Source of the DNA: Engraulis encrasicolus
Lineage: Eukaryota > Chordata > Actinopteri > Clupeiformes > Engraulidae
Direction: 5' to 3'
Length of the DNA: 64,000 nt
Assembly (NCBI RefSeq): GCF_034702125.1
Contig: NC_085875.1
Coordinates: 42,754,770 to 42,818,769 of the forward strand
The position numbers were made by a program, and so were the translations under genes. This document shows, in pieces, positions 1 through 15,851 of this stretch. The stretch's first letter is position 1. Each line of letters opens with the position of its first letter. The notes under the pieces were generated by a model. It saw nothing but the letters and a program-made list of their open reading frames with translations. It was not told where the DNA came from and did not search any database.

Positions 1-277
1 TTCTGTCCACTGCAGTTATGTCAGGCCCCTGGCTGTTATTTCTAGATAACAAGTCAAATGCGGACAAGGACTAGTCTAAGCCATATCAGGGAGAATAGAG
101 AAGTTAAAATCTCGGAATGAATAGACTTGGTAAAACTTTTGTTCGGCCAAAGAATCGCCACTTGCGTGTTATATAATGGCCGTGCTTCCTTGATCCCTCT
201 CAGAGAATGCAAATGGGGCACGCAAGCATGAATAAGAAAGGGCCAAGTCAGCTCTCACAGGAACACACATCTGATCT

Positions 278-487
<210 letters not shown>

Positions 488-1088
488 GAAAGAAACACAG
501 ACACAACACACACAACACGCACAGCAGCAACAACAATGCCTCTCTCTCATTCTAGGCTGGCCACCTCAGATGTGACATCAGGGTAAAGAATGAGCTTCTT
601 CTGGGGGTGGTGGTGGTGCTGAGGAGTGCTGTTGAGAAGAAGAAATGGGGGGTAGAAGACAGCCAGGCAGGCACTGCAGAGAGGCATCTCCCCCCTCAAA
701 GGCTGCACTCACAGGGGGCAGCTGTGGCAGGCGGGTGGGCTGGCTGGCTGGCCGGGAGCCTTGGCCCCCTCTGAAGAGCCTTGTCAGCTGACACGCAGCT
801 AAGGCCCTCTGCCTTGGCTTGTAGGGCTTCATATATACACCACGTCCCTATGCACACCCTCTTTGACCAACAACATGACGTCCACCACTACCGTCTACAG
901 ATGTATAATAGTAACAACTAAGTACAGTAGAACTAGTACATATACACAGACCTGCAAACTCCTCAAAGAAAAAAAGGTGACAGTCTCCAGCGGACCCCCC
1001 CACCCCGCGGGCCCATCTCAGAGGCAACTTGAGCTGACATAGGCCTAGCCTACACCACGCAAGTACAAGATATGAGGCAAATACTTTA

Positions 1089-4000
1089 TTAGGGGCCAAG
1101 CAGCGAAGCTGGCGAAGGCCCCTATAGAGTTAGCTGGTATTCTTATTATTATTATGTCACCATAATTCTCCTTAGCAAGTCAATGGCAGCCCATAGAACC
1201 GTAGGTAGGAAAATGCTGTAAATTGGCACACACATTCGGGGCAGACTCGGCATCACCCACGGCGATTTATAGGTCCCCAGCCCCAACACTCTAGCGCCAC
1301 CAGCAGGTCAAAGTTGCAGGTACATTTCTGCTTGTAACTTTTGAACCGCTGGGCCAATTTTCAAAAACTTGGTATCCCTGGAATCCTTGAGCCAAGACGA
1401 ATCCAACGCACCATATGACGTCATTTTCCGCCTGGATAGTTTTCCCGCCATTTTGAATTTTGTAAAATTCAATAAAAATGCTATTTTTCCCGCAATTTTT
1501 GACCAATTCGCCCGAAACTTGGTATATAGTATCTCTGGACTAAGCTACACATGGGGTCTCAAGGAATATTGGATATCTTTTATCGTTTAGCCGTGACAGC
1601 CAATCAAAATTGTTGTAAAAGTGGTGAAACAGGAAGTGAGGTCATATCTCAGCAACCCTTCGACGGTTTTGGCTAGGATTTTGTACACACATAGATGTCC
1701 ATCCCATAACCTAATGAAAAAAAAATCAGACCCCCAGCTCAAACTCTGTAGCGCCACCAGCAGGTCCAAATTTTAGCTACATTTTTGCCTATAGCTTTTA
1801 AACCATATGCACGATGTAAAATATATTATCATCACTAGAATCCTTGGGCCAAGCCGAATCCAACGCACTATATGACGTTATGTTAACGCAGACGGGAAAT
1901 TCCGCCATTTTGAATTTTGTAAAATTCACTGTAAGTCTATGGTAGCCCATAGAACCATACATAGGAAAATGCTGTAAATTGGCACACATATTTGAGGCAG
2001 CATCAACATTACACACAGCGAGTTATAGGTCCCCAGCCCCAATACTCTAGCGCCACCAACAGGTCAACGTTGCAGGCACATTTCTGCTTGTAACTTTTGA
2101 ACCGCTGGGCCAATTTTCATAAACGTGGTATCCCTGGAATCCTTGGGCCAAGACGAATCCAACGCACACTATGACGTCATTTTCTGCCTGGATAGTTTTC
2201 CCGCCAATTTGAATTTTCTAAAATTCAATAAAAATGCTATTTTTCCCGCAATTTTTGACCATTTCGCCCGAAATTCGGTATATTGTATCTCTGTACTGAG
2301 GTTCGTATGGGGTCTCAAGGAATATTAGATATCTTGTATTGTTTAGCCGTGACAGCCAATCAAAATTGTTGTAAAAGTGGCAAAACAGGAAGTGAGGTCA
2401 TATCTCAGCAACCCTTTGTCGGTTTCGGCTAGGATTTATTACACACATAGATGTCCATCCTATGACCTACTGAAAAAAAATTCAGACCCCCAGCTCAAAC
2501 TCTGTAGCGCCACCAACAGGTCAACATTTTAGCTACATTTTTGCCTGTAGCGTTTAAACCATGTGCACAATGTAAAATATATTATTATCACTAGAATCCT
2601 TGGGCCAAGCCGAATCCAACGCACTATATAACGTTATGTAAACGCAGAAGGGAAATTCCGCCATTTTGAATTTTGTAAAATTCAATAAAATGCTACTTGT
2701 CACACAATTTTTGTCAGAATGACCAGCAAAAAGGTACACATCATCTTCAGACTGATAGGCATTAGGGTATCCAAAGAATTTTTGATACCTCTTATCGTTT
2801 GGAGGTGACAGCCAATCAAAACTGTCGTAAAAGTGGACAACAGGAAGTGAAGTCTTATCTCAGCAACCATTTGTCAGATTCTGCTGGGATTTTTTTGCAC
2901 ACACACTAGTCCATCCCATAACTTCCCCCCAAAAAAATCCAGATTCCCAGCTCAAACACTCTAGCGCTACCAACAGGTAACAGGAAGTGAGCTCATATCT
3001 CGGCACCCCTTTAACAGATTCAAACTAAACTTTGTTCACGTGATCACACTACCCTCCAAGGAATGCACACCAACAATGGCGAGATTTGGGCCAAAGGGGG
3101 CGCTGCAGTTGCTTCTGTTGCCGTGGCGACTTTGGCAAGTTTACTGCTTGGCCCCGCATTGCTGCTTGCAGCTATATTTTCACCTATTTCTCTTGCTCTT
3201 CAAAGCACTTTGAACTACCATTATCTATTAACTAGTATAAGGGAAAGTCCTATAAGATATTTATTTGTTTAGAAATCATAACACGCTGATAGGTCTGCTT
3301 TTGGCTTTTGGCGTAATGGATGGGTGGCAGGAACCCGAAAAAAAACTCTGCAGTTCTACATGATTCACATGAATGACCTAATTGGCCAAAAGGTGACGAG
3401 TTTGCAGGTATGCATGCAAGTACTCTAAGTACTTCATACATCTCTACCACTGATTCCTCTCCACGCACTATCTACGTACCACACTGCATTGCTGGCCTGC
3501 ACCCACCTTGACCAACAACCCCATCACCTCCACCCATTTTTATTCTCCCATTAGCCACACAACCCTATCTATCCCCCATCTATTCCTCCGTAACCACTAA
3601 CACTACTATTTACCCCAATTCCGCTGCGGTCCTCTCCATTCACTCCTATTCTTTCTACCCAACACCCACGCCTCTTTATACCCATCTTGACCATCTAGAC
3701 CACTACCACTATCCCCCTCTTCTTGTCCTCTACCCTAACTCTGCTTTTTCCACTCACCACCCTTCCCTGCCCTGCCCTTCCCTTCCCTTCCCCTCCTCTC
3801 CCGATCCATACCCACCTCTCCTCTCCACCCACCACTTACCCTCTCCTCTCACCACTCACCCTATCCTCTCCTCTCCGCTCCTCTCCACCCACCACTCACC
3901 CTCTCCTCCCCTCTCCTCGCATCATCCATCTCCTGGAGAGACAGGTCACCTCCAGAGGCGAGCCATGAGTCATTCTATTGTGTGTGTGTGTGGAGGAGAG

Positions 4001-6738
4001 GGGGCACCCATGAAGAGTGAGACTTAAGACTAGTAGAGGCCTTATGAAGAATGGACAGTGAGAGGGCTTTCTGGGTGGATCTGTTGTCTCGGAGCTGCAC
4101 ACAAGTCTGGTACGCATGTTGGATGACGATGGTCTACAACTACGACGATCCACTGTCATGTTGTCACGTCGCACCCATCCCCATGTGATCCCGTTACAGG
4201 GGAATGCGGTGGATGAGCTGGAGGTCTTGAGAGGACTATTGTGTTGGCAGGACTCAGTTTCAGATATTAAAGGAAGGACTTAATCAAGTAGCTTTAGGGA
4301 ATGGTCTGTGAGGTGGTGGTTGGATGGGTGGTTGTGTGTGTCACTTGGATGGGTGGTTGTGTGCGTCACGTCTCAGGGATGATACGTTACCACAAAGACA
4401 GTGAGACATAAGAAGAGTAGTCACTGATACTGTACATAGTAAGACATAAACTGTAGTCTCTGATATGCTACCGTTTAGCTGATCTCACTGACAAGCCAGA
4501 TCCGCAAACAAGGTCAACAAACCTAAGTCGCAAGCAAACATTGCAAAAAAAGTAACGGTTTTCCACCAACGGACTAACTGACTGACACGGTGTCCCTTGC
4601 ACCTGACTAAAAAGGTTACCGATTATGCCAGTCTGTGACACTGTTGAAAATATAGCTGCAAGCAGCAATGCGGGGCCAAGCAGTAAACTTGCCCAAGTCG
4701 CCACGGCAGCAGAAGGAACTGCAGCGCCCCCTTTGGTCCAAATCTCGCCGATGTTGGTGTGCATTCCTTGGAGGGGAGTGTGCTCACATGAACCAAGTTT
4801 ATTTTGAATCCGTTGAAGAGCTGCCGAGATATGAGCTCACTTCCTGTTACCTGTTGGTGGCGCTAGAGAGTTTGAGCTTGGGGTCTGGATTTTTTTGTGG
4901 GAGGTCATGGGATTGAATAGTATGTGTGCAAAAAATAGCTAAAAGAATCTGACAAACGGTTGCTGAGATATGACCTCACTTCCTGTTTTGCCACTTTTAC
5001 GACAATTTTGATTGGCTTGTCACCTCCAAACGAAAAGAGGTATCAAAAATTCTTCGGATACCCTAATGCCTATCAGTCTGAAGATGATGTGTACCTTTTT
5101 GCTGATCATTCTGACAAAAATTGTGTGACAAGTAGCATTTTATTGAATTTTACAAAATTCAAAATGGCGGAATTTCCCTTCTGCGTTTACATAACGTCAT
5201 ATAGTGCGTTGGATTCGGCTTGGTCCAAGGATTCTAGTGATGATAATATATTTTACATTGTGCACATGGTTTAATAGCTACAGACAAAAATGTAGCTAAA
5301 ATTTTGACCTGCTGGTGGCGCTACAGAGTTTGAGCTGGGGGTCTGGATTTTTTTTCAGTATGTTATAGGATGGACATCTATGTGTGTAAAAAATCCTAGC
5401 TGAAACCGACAAAGGGTTGCTGAGATATGACCTCACTTCCTGTTTTGCCACTTTTACAACAATTTTGATTGGCTGTCACGGCTAAACGATATAAGATATC
5501 TAATATTCCTTGAGACCCCATACAAACCTCAGTACAGAGATACAATATACCGAATTTCGGGCGAAATGGTCAAAAATTGCGGGAAGAATAGCATTTTTAT
5601 TGAATTTTACAAAATTCAAAATGGCGGGAAAACTATCCAGGCAGAAAATTACGTCATAGGGTGCGTTGGATTCATATTGGCCCAAAGATTCCAGGGATAC
5701 CAGGTTTATGAAAGTTGGCCCAGCAGTTCAAAAGTTACAAGCAGAAATGTACGTGCGACTTTCACCTGCTGGTGGCGCTAGAGTATTGGGGCTGGGGACC
5801 TTTAACTCGCTGTGGGTAATGTTGATGCTGCCTCAAATATGTGTGCCAATTTACAGCATTTTTCTATGTATGGTTCTATGGGCTACCATAGACTTACATT
5901 GAATTTTACAAAATTCAAAATGGCGGCATTTCCCTTCTGCGTTGACATAACTTCATGTAGTGTGTTGAATTCGGCTTGGCCCAAGGATTCTAGTGATAAT
6001 AATATATTTTACATCGTGCATATGGTTTAAAAGCTACAGGCAAAAATGTAGCTAAAATTTTGACCTGCTGGTGGCGCTACAGAGTTTGAGCTGGGGTTCT
6101 GATTTTTTTTGTGGTAGGTCATGGGATGGACCCCTATATGTATACAAAACCCCAGCCTAATTTGACAAACGGTTGCTGAGATATGACCTCACTTCCTGTT
6201 TTGCCACTTTTACGACAATTTTGATTGGCTGTCATGGCTAAACGATAAAAGATATCCAATATTCCTTGAGACCCCATGTGTAGCTCAGTCCAGAGATACT
6301 ATATACCAAGTTTCGGGCGAATTGGTCAAAAATTGCGGGAAAAATAGCATTTTTATTGATTTTCACAAAATTCAAAATGGCGGGAAAACTATCCTGGCGG
6401 AAAGTGACGTCATATGGTGCGTTGGATTCGTCTTGACTCAAGGATTCCAGGGATACCAAGTTTATGAAAATTGGCCCAGCGGTTCAAAAGTTACAAGCAG
6501 AAATGTACCTGCAACTTTGACCTGCTGGTGGCGCTAGAGTGTTGGGGCTTGGGACCTGTAAATCGCTGTGGGTAATGCTGTCACTGCCCCAAATGTGTGT
6601 GCCAATTTACAGCATTTTCCTACCTACGGTTCTATGGGCTGCCATAGACTTGCTAAGGAGAGGAAAGAGGTGACATAATAATAAGAATACCAGCTAAAAC
6701 AGTAGGGGCCTTCGCCAGCTTCGCTGCTTGGCCCCTAA
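1089..6738. mobile_element. 5.65-kb inverted-repeat element with 2.09-kb arms
   Basis: Left arm about 1089-3183 and right arm about 4645-6738 are reverse complements with scattered differences. The outer ends are TTAGGGGCCAAGCAGCGAAG and its complement. They flank a 1.46-kb unrelated spacer (3184-4644) that includes a C/T-rich tract at 3720-3950. Each arm carries tandem diverged units of about 755 bp with recurring blocks such as CTCTAGCGCCACCAGCAGGTC. No transposase is visible; the short ORFs in the arms are mirrored copies and look non-coding. I do not recognise the family. Confidence 0.85.
1207..3000. repeat. Tandem diverged ~755-bp units inside the left arm
   Basis: The block AGGAAAATGCTGTAAATTGG occurs at 1207 and again at 1963 (756 bp apart). 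The block GACAGCCAATCAAAATTGTT occurs near 1597 and 2350 (about 753 bp apart), with a third diverged copy near 2810. The mirrored right arm has the same structure (about 4840-6620). Confidence 0.75.
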
Positions 6739-6887
6739 CAAGCCTGTATCAGCTGGGTTCAAAAACATTTTTCACACAGTCCCTCTGGGAGTTCCCAAGC
6801 AGCCATGACTAGTATATTTCAGTTTTCATTAATCCCTGGAAAGGTTCAGGGCCGCAAGAAATCGCTTTAATGATTTACCACAAGTGC

Positions 6888-7004
<117 letters not shown>

Positions 7005-7199
7005 AGACGCCCTGCATCAAAGCAGATATGACCCAAGGCAAACAGAAACCTCAACCGGATATGCTGAAAAAAGTTAATAGAAAAGGCAGGAAGAAAAAGT
7101 GTCTTCTTTCGGCTTTCGACTTGTGCTAAGCAGGCATATCCCCAGGAGTGGTGGTGGTGGTGCCATTCTTCTGTGCGGATCTTTCCGGACACCGGCAAC

Positions 7200-7280
7200 G
7201 AAAGAGGGGAGGGAAGAGGAGAGGAGCGGAGAGGAGAGGAGAGGAGCGGAGAGGAGAGGAGAGGAGAGGAGAGGAGAGTG
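7200..7280 (+). repeat. (GAGAG/GAGGA)n purine tract
   Basis: Repeating GGAGAGGA / GGAGCGGA units make an all-purine strand of about 80 bp. Confidence 0.9.
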
Positions 7281-8210
7281 CTGGAATGCTTTTGAGTGAT
7301 TACAGGGCCCATTCAAAGGCAGCCTCATTGTGGTTTTTCCTTTCTTTCATTACAGCACAACGTGGCCCCACCACACTGAAATTAGCATCTCCCACAGGCA
7401 GTGCTAATGAGAGCCTTTAGGTGTGACTGCAGCCAACAAACGTGGAGGAGCTGAGCAGCACTACCACGGCTCTGTAACACCAGCACTGCTTGTTCATTTT
7501 CTACAAAACAACGGTACACAAAAGACAGAAATGTATCTAGTACCAACACAGCTGACTAATTACTTGTCTTTTGAGAACGGGGTAAAGAAAACATTCCATA
7601 GACCAGTCCACCCCTCTTCATGGGGCTGTTGGAATTCTCTCAGGGGTCTCTCTTCTCCTCCGGAAGACCCCAGCCTGCGGTGGAGGCTCTCGGTGTCTAA
7701 TTGGGTTGTTTTGAAGTTGGGCCAGTTGGTAATGGCCACCCGTCTGAAGACCTAGCCAACCCCAGCCCCAGCCCCACCTGCATAGATGTTTTTTTGTTTG
7801 TAAACACAGTGTTGTGAGGAGGGGCAAGACGCTGGCAGCCAACTACGTGAGCTACTTCTTTGACCGACAGCGGTTTCCAACAATCAGAGTTTGAGTTGTG
7901 CACAGCTAGTGGCGCGCAGCCAGGGGGAAACAAAAATGTAGAACCCATGTATAGGCTCTGGCATCTCCCACCAAGCTAGTAGCTACACTAACGGCCTTAA
8001 ATGTGGCACTTCCCTGGTAGAAGCCGAGACCAGGAAGGGTAATATAACAGTGTCTACATGGCTACAGTAGTCCATATCTTTCCCATGCACCTGAGCACAG
8101 GCACAGACAGGCAGAGGTAGGCGCATGCGCGCACACGCACACACACAGTCTACTATGCTTGTGTTTAAGTGAGTGACAAAGTGACAGACACAGAGACAGT
8201 CAGTGAATGG

Positions 8211-8214
8211 AGGG

Positions 8215-8284
<70 letters not shown>

Positions 8285-8346
8285 AGAGAGAGAGAGAGAA
8301 AGAAGAGAGAGAGAGAGAAAGGAGAGAGAGAGAGAGAGAGAGAGAG
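8211..8346 (+). repeat. (GA)n microsatellite with AAGA interruptions
   Basis: A GA run of about 135 bp, broken by AAGAAG units. Confidence 0.97.
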
Positions 8347-8819
8347 TGAGTGAATGAGCAGGTTCTCACAGAGAGTTGATACAGCATTTTATAACAGTGT
8401 GCCAGAGAGATCAATAGCTTTAGGGTGTGTGATGGAGACTATCGGTTTCAAATGGTGAGCTGACACACACAAAGGGGGGAAGATAGTGTGTCACATGAGT
8501 GCGAATTGCACAAAGGGGCCCGATCTATTCAGAGCATGAGAACGCGATTCTGAAAGAGAGGCAGAAAGCGCTTTTATTGAAATAATTAAGAACAACACTT
8601 AAGGTTTTCATTCATCTGAGCAGGGATGAATTATGGGAATATATCCGAAGCAGCAAAATGCTTCTTAATCTTTGATTGCTTAAGGTCATGCACTAATCCA
8701 GAAGTTATAAGAAAGCTCTCCCAGTGACGGTCACAGAGCTAAATGCAAAATGCATTTACACACAAATACTATGACTTTCCAAACCTCGACATCCACAAGT
8801 GATCAATGCTGTCAACATG

Positions 8820-10229
8820 CCCAGGTGAAAAAGTGGTTCAATTTAGTACAATAAAAGCATGACTGAAGTGTACTTAGCATGTTAAAAGTGCACTCGTGCT
8901 TTTTGTGCTAAGAAAAAGTATGTTTACAATATGCTTATTTAAAGTGTACTTAAAATTAGATGTAATTAAGTTGCTCTCAAAGAAAGTACACTTAGCGAAC
9001 CATACTTCAAGTGGACTTATACTAATATACTAATAGTGTTCTAATAGTGAACTTACTAAAAGTGTATTTTTTAATAACATATTGCAATTGTACTTTTTTC
9101 AAGTACAATATGATTACACTTCACCCAAATGTCTTCGAAGTGTGATTTTCTAAAGTGCGCTTTAAAGTAAATCGCTTTAACATATTGCAAGTACACTTTT
9201 TCTAAGTGCACCATGATTGTACTTCACCCAAATATCTTCAAAGTGTGCTTACACAAAGTATATTTACCCATCATGCACCATCATACATGTCCCATCATGC
9301 AATGCACTTCTTGGAGCTAAATTTCTCAAACAGAAAGCCATTTATCCTGAAAGAATATTTTTGGTTTGCATGAAAATATTACTCATTGTTATATTCTGTG
9401 TTTATTGTAGGAGTTTTAAAAAATTTAAAGTAGTACACACAAAATGACCACGTTCCCACCGTCATTATGATGGTCACGTATATGTTTTGGTATATATAGG
9501 CTCACACTTCCCATGAAATCATGGTGAGAGGTAAGTTGGGACTAGTTGTTCAAACAAAGAATAGAGGGTCATCAATAGTGATCAATTCAAGTGATCAACT
9601 GCAGGAAGGTGGAATAAGATTGTAATAAACTGAAATGTGTATCTGAAATCTCTGTAACATTGCAATGATTGAAAATATCAATCGTGCAGGCATGCAGACT
9701 GTATCACTACTGTGACATGTGGCTGTGTGTAATGTACAAGCTCTGAGGACCAGCATGGATTGTAGTATTACATTTATATTATTTCATGTACTTGGGAGTG
9801 TACTGTAAATATACTTCAAGCATACCTGTTATATATTTACAATACTTAATATGATATACTTTTTACATACTTAAAATGTTCCAATGTAGTCCAAAGAAGC
9901 ATGAAGTTAATATACTTTTATTGAACTTCTAGCAACAATAAAATGTTATAGAAGTGTACTCAAGCACACTACTAATGCCATACGAATGCATGAAAAGCGT
10001 GTTTGGAGCATACTTTCAAAAGTATGCTTGTAGTGCACTTAAAGTTGTCCAAAAGCGGTGCCAATTTAGCATCCTCAGTGTGCTGCAAGTGTGCTGAAGT
10101 ACTGCTTTAGTAGTGCTTCAGCGCACTAATAGTGCAATGAAGCGCACTTTAAATCGCCGAAAATAGTACACTTTGTACTAAGTACGGTCAAAAAAAGTAC
10201 ACTTTAAGTATATGGGTTTTTCACCTGGG
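8820..10229. mobile_element. 1.41-kb AT-rich DNA element with short inverted ends
   Basis: The ends are CCCAGGTGAAAAA and TTTTTCACCTGGG. The interior is AT-rich and full of variants of AAGTGTACTT in both orientations, for example near 8867-8960, 9110-9250 and 10140-10205. No transposase ORF is visible. I found no convincing target-site duplication. Confidence 0.6.
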
Positions 10230-11394
10230 TGGGCTGATAATAATGAGCCTGCTTGTGTTGTGTGTGCATGCATTACTTACAACGTCCAACAACATCCAAT
10301 CAACACGACACTGCTTAAGAGTCAATGAGAGCTCTTAAAGGGGGGGACGGGACCACCACATATGGCGGTTGATTTGGCTTCTTCCCCGTGTAACCGGAGA
10401 AGAAGGGTCCCCTTTGAAAGGCAGATTGATTTTCACAACAATGATGGGATCATGGGCCCCCAGCCTGCTCAGTCCGGTCACCATCACCATCATCCTGTCA
10501 TTAGCGGTCCGCCCACTCTTGCCATAAACACGACCTCACAGAGGGCAACAAGGTTGAGGAGGATATGGTCAGGAGGACCCAGGGGACACCTACCTGCTGT
10601 TCACCACGTCTATGAGGCTCAAGGCAAAAACACATGTTCTCCTTCACTAGAGGAGTGCCGCGTGATGGGCTCAAAGATATATAATGCTAGCCGGGCTTCG
10701 CCCTACTGGTGACGCAACGCCTTCAGCTCAGCTACACACAGCAGGGCCAGGAGCTTGTTCAAGTAGAATCTCGGATCCCGCTACAGCGGGATCTCCACCC
10801 ACTTTGTCTGGAACCAATCAACTGAGCATTTCCAACCGTCCTGGGTAGAGGTGTGTTCAAGGCAGAGACGTGGTTTTAGCAGAGACCTTCTATTGGGACT
10901 AAGAAATGTTTGGTTTAAACTTTGGCACAGCCCTCAACCAGTAGCAAGCCGAGCGAGGCGGGTTAACCAGGCCATTTGGAAACACTAATCGTTATAGTCC
11001 TGGTCAGACCAGATTCGCGGTACGTGATCTGAAGTCTATGAAAATCAGGCAAATATAATGTGATGTGATGGATCGGCAGGCTCCCTCCAAAAGCTCAAAT
11101 TTACCACCGGCTACATTGGCTGATTTGGCTTCTAAAAGGTTTGACTGTCCTAGTTCTAAATGGTATTTCGATGTTGATGCCCATCGCTTAGAATATTCAG
11201 TCTCCTTTTGGCAGGAGTGTCACAGGAAATATAAAACAGAATGTTCGAAAACAATGATCTGTATTAAAGCCTCTGTGCCCAGGATGCCAATCACTGAAAA
11301 CTGCAAAAAATAAGTGATTTGTGATTCTCCCTCTTCTCTCTAAGGGTATTACGATTTTGACCCCCTCGGCTCAGGAGGACATTCCCAGTCCTAG

Positions 11395-11995
11395 GCTGAA
11401 TTCGAAACGGGAGGCAGTGACTCGATGACTCTCCTCCTACATAAACAGGTCACTGATCAGTTAGCTGATGAGGCAGCCGTTACGAACGGCACTAACGAGT
11501 GCGCCGCCTTGCGCATTTGATGTTACGGCGATTCTTGCGATTCTATGGCGGGAGTTACGTTCATCACGTTAGCGCTTAGCTTACGCATGCTATTTGAACG
11601 GTGAATGATCGTCAGACGGCGGAATCGTAAAATAGGCTATAAATAGATCTAGCAACCATATTTAGATACTACAATGTTGATTTATCCATTCGATTTTCAA
11701 TATATACATACATAAGTGTCAGAATAAAGAGTATGATAAGGTAGTAGCTTGGGTAGTAGCCATGTTTGTTTTTCAAGTTTCCGGTTGAGAGGGAGGTGGC
11801 GCACAGCATGTTGGGTACCAAGGCAGCGAAGTCAGCATCTGATGTATCCTCGAAATATCCTCGTTACGCCCACAAATGCAGTCAACTGCCGAGAGAGGAA
11901 ATAAAGCAATTTTTCGTTTCGATTCACACTTGATGACTCGATGTCCAGTTAGCTCACTGGAAGGACAGCTGCCTTCCCCGTTTCGAATTGGGCCC
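11395..11995. mobile_element. 601-bp MITE with 3-bp TAG target duplication (Harbinger-like)
   Basis: The ends GCTGAATTCGAAACGGGAGG and CCCCGTTTCGAATTGGGCCC are imperfect inverted repeats sharing AATTCGAAACGGG. TAG flanks both sides (11392-11394 and 11996-11998), compatible with the 3-bp duplications of PIF/Harbinger elements. The interior is CpG-rich at the left and AT-rich in the middle, with no ORF of note. Confidence 0.65.
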
Positions 11996-11999
11996 TAGT

Positions 12000-14184
<2,185 letters not shown>

Positions 14185-15851
14185 TGGGTCATTCCACGCC
14201 AAATCAACAAGTGCCCGCGCACTTAGGTCTCAAAAAATTCTGAAAATATTACCAAGTGTACCCATGGTACTTAAGAGAAACACTGTAAATTTATTTGAAT
14301 GTAAGATGTATACTCTCCGTGTTAAAGCCAATTTTACTGGGGGAGGGGGGTGCCCATTTTGTTCACACTCTTTTTTTTGTCAAAGTTCACAAGCCCCTAG
14401 CTCAATAACTAAACCATGTAGGAAGCTCAAATTTGGCATGCTGGTACATAGATAGGAATAGTTTGTTGCTAAACTGTCAGTTTTGGTCTGTATGATCCTG
14501 CATCGTCATAGCATTCCCTCAAAGACGATACAAATTGTATTGGAGTTTTTGGCTGTGCTCTGTTTAGGCCTTCAGAAGACATATTTGTGCCCAACATAGC
14601 CTCATGATTTTTTCCCCTTGTAGATACAAGTAGAAACACTCCCATAAAAATCTATAAATAGAAAGGAAACCCCATCAGTGTTTGACCAGAAGACCTCACA
14701 AGTCTGACAAATCATTTTGGGTGTCATTTTCAGAGCACCAGAACACCTTGTGGGATTGTCCACAGATTTTTATTTTATTTTTTTCTTCATTCTCCATGAA
14801 GTCTTCTTTTTAAAAATGCCAATGAGACTTGTCTTATGTGATGTTTTCGTTTTTAATTTCCACCCTGAACATGGGCAAAATGCAAAAAGAGAGCGACATG
14901 ATTTCTATAACATTTAATGTAAAGACTAAATAATGAAATGCAAATTTTGCCCAGACATGATCACCCGAGAGTCCTTGTGCAGTGGTGCAGGTATCCCTTT
15001 CAATTGCAATGACTTCAGGAGCGTTCAATGTGGGAGCAGGTTCGCACACCAAAAGAGACAGTAGGTCAGGCACAAAGAGTCATGTTGTTACTTTTTTTGA
15101 CCAGCAGATGGCAGCGGAAGAAACGCATAGAAAACATATTGCTCTCAATGTGCATGGTGCCCATGTTCAGGTTGGAAATTAAAAAAAGAAAACATCACAT
15201 AAGACAAGTCTCATTGGCATTTTTAAAAAGAAGAATTCATGGAGAATGAAGAAAAAAATAAAATAAAAATCTGTGGACAATCCCACAAGGGGTTCTGGAG
15301 CTCTGAAAATGACACCCAAAATGATTTGTCAGACTTGTGAGGTCTTCTTTTCAAACACTGATGGGGTTTCCTTTCTATTTGTAGCTTTTTGTGAGAGTGT
15401 TCCTACTTGTCTCTACAAGGGGAAAAAATCAAGAGGCTATGTTGGGCACAAATATGTCTTCTGAAGGCCTAAACAGAGCACAGCCAAAAACTCCAGTACA
15501 ATTTGTATCATCTTTGAGGGAATGCAATGCCAATGCAGGGTCATACAGACCAATTCTGACAGTTTAGCAACAAACTATTCCTGTCTATTTACCAGCATGC
15601 CAAATTTGAGCTTCCTACATGGTTTAGTTATTGAGCTAGGGGCTTGTGAACTTTGACAAAAAAAAGAGTGTGAACAAAATGGGCACCCCCCTCCCCCAGT
15701 AAAATTGGCTGTAACACGGAGAGTATACATCTTACATTCAAATACATTTACAGTGTTTCTCTTAAGTACCATGGGTACACTTGGTAATATTTTCAGAATT
15801 TTTTGAGACCTAAGTGCGCGGGCACTTGTTGATTTGGCGTGGAATGACCCA
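14185..15851. mobile_element. 1.67-kb foldback element with ~692-bp inverted arms
   Basis: The arms 14185-14876 and 15159-15851 are near-perfect reverse complements starting TGGGTCATTCCACGCCAAAT. They flank a 282-bp unrelated spacer. Mirrored ORFs in the arms are a consequence of the palindrome. No transposase and no clear target duplication were seen. Confidence 0.8.

Noticed and set aside
3063..4764. Two mirrored frames with a hydrophobic LLLGPALLLAAIFS segment
   Set aside because: They lie in the inner ends of the large inverted repeat and include the terminal motif in translation, so they are most likely non-coding.
7983..8414. 143-codon frame with a Ser-Leu repeat core
   Set aside because: It is driven by the (GA)n tract on the opposite strand and has no family resemblance outside it.
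10362..10712. 116-codon plus-strand frame with a run of histidines
   Set aside because: The histidine run is a short CAT/CAC repeat and the rest matches nothing I know. Kept as probable chance.
10785..10815. GGATCCCGCTACAGCGGGATC hairpin as a terminator-like element
   Set aside because: There is no adjacent gene and intrinsic terminators do not apply in this genome. It is probably part of a decayed repeat.
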